From Punica granatum (lineage: Eukaryota > Streptophyta > Magnoliopsida > Myrtales > Lythraceae): 64,000 nt of DNA. Location: positions 16,942,230 to 17,006,229 of the forward strand of contig NC_045128.1 of assembly GCF_007655135.1 (NCBI RefSeq), read 5' to 3'. Of the stretch, positions 11,737 to 22,800 are shown one piece after another; within the stretch, counting starts at the first letter, position 1; every line of letters begins with the position of its first letter. A program made the position numbers and the translations under genes. The notes below the pieces were generated by a model, which saw nothing but the letters and a program-made list of their open reading frames with translations, was not told where the DNA came from and made no database searches.

Positions 11737-13956
11737 CAGGACACAATCGGCTTCAAGAGCGCCTATCCTCTAAAGGGCACCCTCCACGGGAGCGACAACG
11801 CACGATCGGGAGCGGCAACCGTACAAGACGCCTGACACAGGCTACAAAGATCAGGGCATCCCCGTCCAACATTCACGCGAAGGCAACCTTGGTCACCCAC
11901 ACTTCTGGGGTAATTTTGTTTTCGTTTTAGACAATAGGGGAAAGGACTTGTAAAGTTTGCAAGGACAAAAGACGCGAAGTTCGACTTTCGGGTGCACAAG
12001 AATCAGACTCTGAGAAAACCAGCCATCACAAAATTGGGCTGGGACAACGAAGTACATCAAGTCTGCACGAGGCTAAGCAAACAAAAGTGGCCTCGGCGAT
12101 GCAAAGTCGAGGAGTTTTAAACAAATACAAGGGGCACAATACAGACCCTAGCTGCAAAAAAAAAAAGAGCGAAAAGATGTGGGACAAACCCGCCAACAAA
12201 GAAGAGAAGAGAGAGAGAAAAGAAGCGGGAAAAACCCGCCAACAAAAAAATGGGGCAACGCCGACGTTCACCAAAAGCACCGGCACCCCCAATCCAAAAG
12301 AAATGAACAAATCCCGACAAAAAAGGAAGCAGCTGTCGCAACTCCTCGACGAAGACAGAACGTAACGCACTCGGAGGTCGAATTATTCGAACCCTTCGCC
12401 CTTGCAAACTCGAGAGACAAAAGAATCGAGCCTGCTAGGTCAAAAACCCCTCGGGGCGATCTAAGCAAAAGTTAGAGCAAAAGAGAGGCACGACTGAATA
12501 TCCTGAGGCGGGCGGTCGTGGCAAAAGGAGAGTTCATTCCCTTTAGGTTGAGAGGTACAACCCCGAGGCAGGTGACCGTAGCAAAAGGAGAGTAAAATGA
12601 GAGATAAACAAAACAGTCACCCTGGGCCTTCGCACACTGCGCGGACCAGGGATCCCCAAGGGAAATGGCCAGGTTATCTACTCCAACACGATTCCCGATC
12701 GGCTCCCCAACACAGCTCAACTGTCCTAGGCGGTTTCTTCCTCAAGAACGGTGCACAAGCAGGCACCCCATCTGAGCACTTCGCAATAGCCTACAGGACA
12801 AGAAGTCGAAAGAAAGAGGGGGGTACATCTCACGGCAGGCGTGAACCCGTGTATCCTTTCAGCCTTGGGCACGTGCTCCCCAAACTTTCTCTTTTCTCTT
12901 TGTCATTGCACGACTCCAAAACGGGTCACAGCCACCCTTCAATCAGCTACCACAAAGCCAAAATCCTAGACATTCCTTTCCGGGAGTCTAGTCATAACAC
13001 TCTGGAAGTGACAAGACCAAGGTCTGACTAAATTTGAACAAAAATTCCCCATGCGAGTTACAAATGCAGCCGCCCTACGGCACCCTGATGAGAAGGGTCC
13101 CAAGCTCATGGGCTTGTCGAACAACCGATAAAGCCGCTTAGGCACCTTTGAGAACGTCTTGATATGCCCATGCAAGGCCAATAGGTGTCCTGGAGGCCTC
13201 TAAAAGCGGGATCCCATTCGCATCGTTAAAACAGAAACTCTTCACGGGTCGCTCAGGCGACCCGAAACTGAATAGCATGCGTTTCAAAGACATCTTTTGA
13301 CCTGCGCTTACACATTGTTAGTAACCTCCATGACTTACTAATAATGCTAGGATCGTAGGTACTACAAGCCATAAGAACTACGGCGGACTTTGATTTCCGA
13401 CCCCTCGGGATACGTAAGCGCTCTACCCCAGAGCTCGAGTCCCTCATCGCACGACCGGGGCATCCCCAGCAAACTACAATCGCCCCTGCGATAAAGCCGG
13501 CACCTGGCAGAGCAACAAGCAATCGCCCTAGCAACAAAGCCGGCTTCCGGCAGATCAAACACACCGCCACCCCAGGGGCATAGCATCGACGAAGCAATTT
13601 CATCACTGCAGCAACGCCAATCCACAGCAGATCAACACTTTTGGGACAACATCAGCCCTGTACACTTAGTGCGCACCACTGTCCACATGACTAACGAAGA
13701 GTTATGCTCTTCTTTGCAGATGCACAAGGAACCCCAAAGGGCATCTTCTCCTTGACGGGCTCATATCTGCCTCACGCGACGGGTCATGCTATCGATACGT
13801 CGGAAACCGTCAAGGGATGCTCCATGCTACCAAACCACCAACGTCCAAAGAAGGGCAAGCGATGGGAGATCTTTATCAGTCGTCGCACATAATGCAATCC
13901 AGGCCCAAGGCCAAGCGAACCACGTCACGCGGCGCCTTGCGCAATTCCTAAACTAG
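11737..13956 (+). other. LARD unit B 3' region (copy of 1-2,157)
   Basis: Near-identical to the left edge of the window, with scattered substitutions and small indels. One example is about 100 bp around 12,225-12,300 that is absent from the other copy near 490. The 'gcaaaagttag / gcaaaaggagag' blocks at 12,465-12,600 resemble the Ogre 3' UTR. A 144-codon ORF (12,597-13,031) matches the 145-codon ORF at 783-1,220, but no domain is recognised, so it is not called a gene. Confidence 0.75.
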
Positions 13957-14557
13957 TTTTCGGGTCCATCCCGATTTTAAATTCCTGTTTCGGGTCCATC
14001 TCGGTTTAAAATTCTTGTTTGAGTCCATCCCGGTTTAAAATTCCTATTTCGGGTCTATCCCGGTTTAAATTCCTGTTTGGGTCCATCCCGGTTTAAAATT
14101 CCTGTTGGAGTCCATCCCGGTTTAAAATTCCTATTTCGGGTCCATCCCGGTTTAAATTCCTGTTCTGGTCCATCCCGGTTTAAAATTCCTGTTTGAGTCC
14201 ATCCCGGTTTAAAATTCCTATTTCGGGTCCATCCCGATTTAAATTCCTGTTCGGGTCCATCCCGGTTTAAATTCCTGGTCGGGTCCAACCCGATTTCAAA
14301 TTCCTGTCCGGGTCCATCCCGGTTTCAAATTCATGTTCGGGTACATCCCAGTTTAAATTCCTGTTCGAGTCCATCCCGATTTCAAATTCCTGTTCGGGTC
14401 CATCCCGATTTAAATTCCTGTTCGGGTCCATCCCGGTTTAAATTCTTGTTCGGGTCCATCCCGGTTTCAAATTCCTGTTCGGGTCCATCCCGGTTTAAAT
14501 TCCTGTTCGGGTCTATCCCGGTTTTAAAATTCCTATTTCAGGTCCATCCCGGTTTCC
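13957..14557 (+). repeat. 28-bp minisatellite in unit B 3' UTR
   Basis: About 21 copies of the same roughly 28-bp unit as in unit A ('gggtccatcccggttt...aaattcctg'). The array ends abruptly at 'ggtttcc', where it joins LTR interior sequence ('actttctaagggtt'). The array is shorter than in unit A, consistent with repeat contraction or with the deletion that removed the LTR start. Confidence 0.93.
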
Positions 14558-17500
14558 ACTTTCTAAGGGTTCCTCACGACCCTCACTCTCCCCCGTGACA
14601 AGGTGGTTGCGTGCCGAGAGTCGTTCAACCATGCACCTCCGCCATTTCTCTCCTTTCTCCCTTCTCGGATCTTTCCAGTTTTTACCTGTTTTCTTTGCAT
14701 CTTCCAGGAAATTATAGGCATGCAATCCTCACTAAACCATCACAGGCATGATCCTCATCCAGTTAGGAGTCCAATGCCACCGATCTTGCACCAAAAGACC
14801 ACCGGGAGCCTCCCGTAGAGTCGTTTCTTCATCGGGTGCCAGTCGGGTTTGTTCCTCTGGTTGTCTTTCTAACCAGAAATTTGCAGGAACGTACAGGTCA
14901 GCTCGGGTTGAATCTTGCTACGAGCCACGTATCACCGTGATCCTCATTCAGTTAGGAGTCCAATGCCACCGACCTTGCACTAAAGGACCGCCGGGAGCCT
15001 CCCGTAGAGTCGTTTCTTCATCGGGTGCCAGTCGGGTTTGTTCCTCTAGTTGTCTTTTCTAACCCAAACTTTGTATGAACGTACAGGTCAGCTCGGATTG
15101 AATCTTGCTACGAGCCACCTATCACCGTGATCTTCACTCAGTTAGGAGTCCAATGCCACCGACCATGCTCCAAAAGACCACCGGGAGCCTCGTGTAGACC
15201 CGTTTCTTCATCGGGTGCCAGTCGAGTCTGTTTCGCTCCGACTGGGTCTGTCATTTTTTACTAACCCGACTTTGTTTTTGATTTCCGGAAAATCTACACC
15301 TGCCCTCCTCCCGAAACCACCACAGACGCGATCCTTAATCTCTTTGGACTCCAACGCAACTGGCCCCGAGCGAAAATTCCATCCCGATCAACCGGTACAG
15401 CCCCGACAAGCCAGACTGCCAGTCGACCCGACTGCACCGGTTCGGGTCTGTCCATTCCAACCGAGTCTCCTGACTCCCTTTGCTACTTCTCCAACTCCTT
15501 CCTCGTGTTCCGAGGCTAGGTATAACCTCTCTACGACTTAGAGGAGTTAGGTCTTCAATGTTTGCTTGTCGTGGGATGACAAGGTGGTTGATAACTATAT
15601 TACATGCAAGTTTCGTTTTTTTTTTTTTCATTTCCGTGCATATGTACATCATTCATCATGCACATACATCGTTATATTACTTGCATCATGGCTGGAAATG
15701 ATTAAAGTCGGGGTAGAAGAGACCACACGGTCCGGTATAGCCATGGGAACTCACGGCTAGAGCCCACGATAGGGAGTCGCGGGGTTCCTTTGATTCACCG
15801 AGACTAAAATGGTCTCTTCTTCCCCGAAATTAGTTGTTTCCCATGACTTTACCGTTGTTTATTGCATGTGATGTGTTATTATGACGGGAAAAGACTTAAA
15901 TCGGGGTCGAAGAGGCCGTCTTGACCCATGTGAGCCATGGAAACTCACGGCCATTCTTGAGGGAATGTGGCCGAGAGTTTCTTCGGACCACACGGGTCCA
16001 AGGAAGCCTCTTTCATTTCGAAATAGGTCGGTTCCTGTGTTTTCACGTTTTACCATTGCATGGATCGACGCCGTTTTATTGATTCCTTTATATATATATT
16101 GTATGTGTTTGTTTGTGTGTCCGCTCGAGTTTTGAGATCTTGGTGGCGTCGGTTTCCTTTTATTTTCGTCGAAACATGTGTTATTAACGTGCTTGACGTA
16201 TTATGCATGCAAGGAATGGCTCGAATTGACGTGGGAGACCACCCTTGACCCCTCCTGGATCTAGGATGGTCTTCTTCGTCGCTTCAGACTAATTCCTTGG
16301 AATTGAGTGCACTTATGTTCGTGTTTTATCGCTAGCCATGTGTTAGTTTCATGATAGATAAATTGATTTTGGACCATTACCCATTAAATCCATAATACCT
16401 ATAATATAAGATCACCACCACCGAATAATTTCACAAATGGGATAAACGGGACGTGTCATTCGATTAATTAAATCACTCGGACCAAATAATTGGATAAATT
16501 GATTATTAATTCGTAAACGCATCGATGGTTCACGGAACGGCAGAAATGCCCTTTTCTTTAAAAACTCAAAATTTCAAAGCACCGAGACATGTAACACGAA
16601 TAGAATCGTGTCTAGCGAGTACTCGCGTACTATGACTCTAGTCCGGGCCCAATTTGAGGCGGCTGGAGTCGAGACGCGCGAGTCCTTTTTAGACCTCTTC
16701 GTGTCACGCGATCTTTAATTTATATGTGAACCTCACACGTTTTACCGATTAAGGGCATAATTGTCATTCCGCGATCCACCGATATCCTAAGCATTAGGGA
16801 GTCGGAAACACCTTGATCTATGGACGGAAAAAGGCAACCCGTTCAGGTGCGAGTTTCATTCGCACGGCCCATTCTGTCCACTTTCGGTGTTTCTATCTCC
16901 CTATTGCAGATTCGGTGGCGACCATTTTATTTCTGTTGCAAAACACGAAAAACCGGATTAATCACGCATTCGGCTTAATCAAACATTGGTTAATGGATAG
17001 GCGGAATGCTAGATTCCAATCTAGAGTCAAAATACAGGTTTGGCAAATTCGGTGAAACCGCAGTGACACCTCACTGAATAGAGTTCTAAAACAAATTCAC
17101 ACATGTAATTGGCCTAGAACCATATCCCAGCCCACCTCTTTGTTTGCCTAGGTTAGATACATTGTTTACTAATCAACCCCGGTTAATAACTGATTAAATC
17201 ACGTAAATTCGGCCTAATATACAACTTGTCTGTATTTATCTGCATTTATCAGTTTTTGTCTGTTTTTCATCAGTTTTATCAGTTTTCTTCTGTTTTCCAT
17301 TTGCTTTTGCTGATCTGTTGCGGCTCGAGTCCGAACACATAGGTTACGTAATACACGGGGTATAACACCCCAAATCACCGAACACGAGGTCCAATGCCTC
17401 TTAACTCACTGAGCGCTTGCAACCCGAGTGCGGAATGGGATCTAGCCTCGAGTCATCGTCTCACTCCAAGTATGACCTATGTGGAAGACAATTTGGATTG

Positions 17501-18374
17501 GATGTATGAAACGTGTTTAGATATCACCCGGGAGCTCGATCGGTCCAACGGTTACAGTGAGAATCAATCGGTTCTCTTGTAGACAGTTGGTTCGATTGGA
17601 CCCGACCCCCGGCTCCCTGAGCCTGCGTTGCCTTAATTTATTTATCGGTTATTCCAAACACATGGTGAGCCGGAGCGGAATATTGGCCTAATGCAAACCG
17701 ATCGGGATCCATTTACTTATTCAGTTGTACTTTGTAATTATTCGAGAGAGCATTGCGAGGATTTTGTTTGTACATTCACTCTTTCATTTGTAAGGATCCC
17801 CGATCGGCGAGCAAGAGGTCCGAGTGTCGAACCGGTCAAGTTGGTCTATTGTTACCAAGAGAAGAGTAAGCTCGAATACTCGAGGTCTCGGTTCGCGCAG
17901 AGAATCAACCATCACGGTTCGATGAACTGTAACGCTAAGATAGTGAACCGATTCCTCGACGCACAAGCCTACTCACCTTTCGGATTCTTGGCCCAACTTG
18001 ATCAATTCATCGACTTTACATTGTCAATACGGGCGAGTCAAGTGCAACTCTAAATCACGCGGTAAATAAATAAAATGGTAAGCCTAGCAAATTAGAGTAC
18101 CGAAAGGGCGTGCGGGATATAGGTCCGCACGTAATAGAACCCCCGAATTCGAAATTTTCGATTATGCATGACCATTGCCTTAGCATTTAGGTATACCCCG
18201 TACCCCTAGACCCGGGCGAGTAAACGACCCTCGACCTACGGGTCGTAAACAGTAAGTGGCGACTCCTTCTCACGCGTGTCTGTCGCGCATCCCCGGGAAG
18301 GTGGATACTCCCAAGCCACGTTGCGTAAGCTTCGCACATGCGTACCCTGACGAGATGAAATTCGAGTGCGCACA
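14558..18374 (+). repeat. 5'-truncated LTR of LARD unit B
   Basis: Aligns with LTR positions from about 5,385 to 9,339 and ends GTGCGCACA. About the first 2,015 bp, including the TATA box and the TGTCAGCACC start, are missing, together with the polypurine tract. It retains the 190-bp subrepeats (about 14,745-15,235), the two conserved hairpins and the LTR 3' end. After 18,374 comes DNA of a different LTR family, so this is the right edge of the inserted array. Confidence 0.88.
14745..15235 (+). repeat. 190-bp subrepeats in truncated LTR
   Basis: The phrase 'gttaggagtccaatgccacc' recurs at about 14,761, 14,951 and 15,140, giving a period of 189-190 bp. These match the subrepeats at 5,570-6,215. 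Confidence 0.85.
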
Positions 18375-19640
18375 TTGTCAGTTGGGTATTTTGTATCAAA
18401 ATACAATTACCTGACTAATTATTTCATTCAACTTAACCAAACGCTAGAAAATGGTTAGGCGGAACTCTAGTTCCAAATCCATAGTCAAAATACAAGTTTG
18501 AATCAATTCAGTGGTAATTCAGTGTCACAACACCGAATCACTGTAAAAGCAATCCACACACACGAAACTTGACTACGGACACCCGACATGTCAGGTTCTC
18601 AAACTGAAGCCGAATGCTAAAACATTGGCACGCGTTTGTTTGTCTAGGGTAGGATTTGCATGCGAAAATACCCCGGATTAATAAACTTGCTAATTCACGT
18701 GCATTCGGTGAATACAAACACATTGTCTGTTATTTATCTGCTACTTGTTATCTTTCCGCACCTGTTTGCCATGCGGGTCGAGCCTGATCCCTGGGCCGAA
18801 CAATATTAGGGTTCAACGCCCTAATCATCAATCACAGGGTTCGACGCCCTGATCAACACTCACAGGGTCCAACGCCCTATTCAGTGAGAGCGTGCATTGA
18901 ATTTTAGTTTTTCGGTGTTTCCCTAAACTCACGGTGAGTTAGAGTGGAATAATAACCGAACGCGAGTCGACTGGAATTCGACTATCTGTAATTTGTATTT
19001 ACTGTTTTCGAGAGCATTGTAAGGACTTTTATTTTGTATATTCATTCTGTAAGAATTCCAGTCGGTGAGCGGACGGTTCGAGAGACGAATCATTCGAATC
19101 GGTCCCATGCTTGCCCAAAGGAAAGTAAATCTAAGAATTCGTGGTTCTGGTTCACGCAGGGATTCAACCTCCATGGTTCGATGAACTGTAACAAGATTGT
19201 GAACCAACTCCCCGACATACGGGTTTACTTCTCTCTTGGCTTCTCAACCGACATCGTTTGGTTCACCGAATCTCCGGTGTCAAAACGTGCGAGCCGAGTG
19301 CAGCTTAATTCAAGCGGTAAATAATAAAACATGCAAGTCTAGCAAACCATAGTACCGAAAGGGCGTGCGGGATATAGGCCCACACGTAACATGAACCCCC
19401 GAACACGAATTTTCCGGTTCCGCACAGATCAATGCCTTAACGACAAACTAGGTGTTCCATACCCCTAGACCCGGGTAACTTACCCGCCCTCGACCTTCGG
19501 GTCGTAAAATGATAAGTGGCGATTCCTTCTCCCACGCGTGTCCGTCACGCGTCCCCATGGGAAGGTGGACACTCCCAAGCCGCGCGATCCAAAAGCGCGC
19601 AATGCGGGCCCCGACGAAAATCCACATTCGAGTCTGTACA
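18375..19640 (+). repeat. Partial LTR of second Tat-like family (plus orientation)
   Basis: From about 18,420 ('ttcaacttaaccaaacgcta') onward this matches the reverse complement of the long LTR at 19,873-25,131, and it ends 'gagtctgtaca' in CA. It carries the terminal module, including the TTCG hairpin at 19,491-19,504. Its 5' part is not adjacent: the LARD array abuts it, so the array probably inserted into this LTR and the rest lies left of the window. Confidence 0.72.
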
Positions 19641-19872
19641 GCGCCGTACCCCTACTTCGAACCCCTGTCTAACCTGGGTTGCCTAAAACCGGTCGTGGGA
19701 CGCAACCCATAGGTACCTAGTACTAGCATGATATGCAATGCAAGTGCTTTAAATAAAAGTGTGTAAAGTAGATAAGTAGAAAATTGCGGAATGCAGTAAA
19801 TAAACAAGCAAGCAAAGCAAGCGGGAACGAGCCCGAACCCTCTAAAAGAAGTCCCCAGTGGAGTCGCCAAGC
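19641..19872 (-). mobile_element. Leader and primer-binding site of minus-strand Tat-like element
   Basis: Read on the minus strand this is a primer-binding site (19,852-19,869, same 18-mer as at 9,343) followed by leader. The leader closely matches the Ogre leader at 46,920-47,126, for example 'gcgccgtacccctacttcga' and 'gggaacgagcccgaaccc' on the plus strand. Only about 230 bp of the internal region remains before it meets the plus-oriented LTR end at 19,640. Confidence 0.75.
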
Positions 19873-22800
19873 TGTACGGACCCGAATATACTGTCATCGG
19901 GGCCCACATGCGCGCTTTTGGGAGTGTCCACCTTCCCGGGGATGCGTGACAGACACGTGTGAGAAGGAGTCGCCACTTATCATTTTACGACCCGAAGGTC
20001 GAGGGCCGATAAGTTACCCGGGTCTAGAGGTATAGAACACCTAGTTTTGCTAAGGCATTGGTCTATGCGGAACCGGAAAGTCCAAGTTCGGGGGTTCGTG
20101 TTACGTGCGGGCCTATATCCCGCACGCCCCTTCAGTACTCTGGTTTGCTAGGCATGCAAGTTTTATTTCATTTACCGCGTGAATTAGGTTGCGCTCGGCT
20201 TGCACATTTTGACACCGAAAATTCGGTGAACCAAACGATGTCAGTTGAAAACCTGAGAGAGAATTAAACCCGCGTGTCGGGGGATCAGTTTACAATCTTG
20301 CGTTACAGTTCATCAAACTATGATGTTTGAATTCCTGCTTGAACCGGAACCACGAAATCTTGGGATTACTCTTGTCTAGGCAAGCATTGGACCGATTCGA
20401 TTGATTCGAATCTCGGACCATTCCCTCACCGACCGGGATTAATACTGAACTAAATGTACAAAATAAAATCCTTACAATGCTCTCAAAAACAATAAATTAC
20501 AAATAGCAAATGGTCAAATCCCAGTCGATTCGCGTTTGGTTATTATTTCGCTCCGACTCACCGTGAGTTCAGGGAAAAATTGAAAAAACTGAAATTCAAT
20601 ATGCGCTCTCAATGAATGGGGCGTTGGACCCCGTGACTGATGGTTAGGGCATTGAACTAAGTGCAATGCGTCATATGGGTCGGGCTCGACTCGCATGGAC
20701 AAACAAGAGCAGAAAAGTAACAAACAATGATGTGAATTGCAGACAATGTGTTTGTTATTGTCAAGTGTACGTGGATTAACAAATTATTAACTCATGGGTA
20801 TTTTTGCAAGCAAATGTCATATGCTAAACAAGCAATCGTGCAAAATGTTTTGCATTCGGCTTTGCTTTGAGAACTTGGCAAATAGAGTCAAGTCTCGTGT
20901 GTGTGGATTGCTTTTACAGTTGTTCGGTGTTGTGACACTGAAATAACCAAACTTGTGTTTTGACTCTAGATTTGGAACCTAGAGTTCCACCTAATCATTA
21001 TCTAGTGTTTGGTTAGGTTGAGTGAAAGGTTAATCAGCGTTTTGCATGTTTTGTGATAGAGATAACCATTCTAGTTACCCGAATCTATGATAGAATGATA
21101 AAAACTCATCAGTGGATAAGAAAAGGCTATGCAGATGAATCTGCACCTGAACAGGTAGCCCATTCTTATCCCGATACTGTAGTGTTTCTGTAAAGCTAAC
21201 ATTAGGGGTGTCGCTGAATTGTGAAAAGATGATTTTGCCATTTATTTGAAAATTATTTTCAGAAAAGGGAAACATCGCAGTGCAGACAATGTCGACCAAT
21301 TCCTTGAATCGTCCAGGGTTATGCAAGAACCCCGAAAAAGCCAAAGAACCGGTCGATCTAATCGGAAGTGATTTAGAAAGATCTTATGTATCTTGACCTG
21401 AGTTACTTGAAATCAGGTAAAAACTCAAGTTGAGACACACAAGTCCTTTCTAAACGTCTATGCTACATCAGACTGTGCATTTCAGGATTTTGGAAATGCA
21501 AGTTTTGAAAAGGGCATTAACGTCATTTGACAACTCATCGAGGTGAGTTATCAAATAATTGTCAATTCATGCAAGATTTGTCAGTGTGAAGTGGATTTAA
21601 TCATGTGAGCGTCCCGATTAACCTGTTTGTGGATTTACAGCTTAAAATTAAATGCCAAATGCAATAAATATGCGGGTTACAGACAATCAGACATATCATG
21701 GATTGATCCACTGAATGAAGTCTGAATACTCGAAAAGCTTAATTTAATGAAATCAATCCATGCACGATGACCAAGACGGGTCCAGGAAGGTCGAGGATAA
21801 TTTGGTCAAAATGATCAAATACCCTCGGAATCCAAATGGCCCCGAAAGAGTCATAAATACATGAATTCATGCATCTTTGCTTTAAAACAATGTTTTAAAG
21901 GCATTTTAATACGGGATTTGCGACGATATTAAAATTGTAATTTTGCAACAAATCCGAGAAATGGATTTCATCGAGATAAATAGACCGTTCTTGACCCGAA
22001 TAAGGTCGAGGAACCTTCGGCTCTTTCCTCTTGGGAATCGCCGTGGGTTTCCTTGACCCATTTTGGGTTTCAAGTGTTCTCTTTAACCTAATTTCGACTA
22101 TTTCTTGCATACTCCAATGTTAAACACGGTAAATAACACGTTTTTAACAAAGCCGGTATCGCCATGACCTTGAAAAAAACACATTTAAACATACAAACAT
22201 GCACAAACACGTTTTTTGTGGAATCGATAAAACAATACCGGCTCCATGGATGCGGTAAAACATAAAGATTCGGGAAACAACTCAAATCAGGGCAAGGAAA
22301 CCAGTCTTGACCCGAAAAGGTCAAGAGTACCCTCGATTACCTCTCCAAGAGGTTAATCCGAGAGGTATCTCGGCTTTTCCGGGTCGATATGGTTTCCTCG
22401 ACTTCGATTGAAACATTTCCCGACATGCTAGTACGTTAAACGACAATAAACATGTATAACATTGAAATTGCATAAAAATTAAAACTTGGAAGTAAAACAT
22501 GCATAAAATCAACTTATAATTCCGTAAACACAACGAAAACGTAAAAGTCCTAGCTCCTCTAAGTCGGGAATGGTCATACCTAATCCCGGGATGCGGGATG
22601 GGACTGTAAAAAGTCGGGTTAGATCTTTGTTGGGTCGGGTTTGGGCTATTTTTTGTTGAACAGACCCGGATTGCACAGACAGACCCGGTTGGCAGTGTCT
22701 CAACCCGACTGGGCAGTTTTCGGGTCGGAAGTCACCATAGAGGCTCCCGATGGAATTTTGAGGCAAGGTTAACGGCTCCAGACTCCTAATTGGCCCCTGT

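Larger units (their letters stand above)
9340..14557 (+). mobile_element. LARD unit B internal region (non-autonomous Tat/Ogre-type)
   Basis: This is the complete internal region between two LTRs. It begins with a primer-binding site and a leader colinear with that of the Ogre element. It then has a collapsed remnant of ORF1 (about 9,926-10,240), a spacer like the Ogre ORF1-gag spacer (about 10,290-10,450), about 1.3 kb without recognisable content (10,450-11,736), a 3' region shared with unit A, and a minisatellite. No gag, protease, reverse transcriptase or integrase motif is visible, so the unit cannot mobilise itself. The polypurine tract expected at its right end is missing: the minisatellite is fused directly to the interior of the next LTR. 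Confidence 0.82.
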
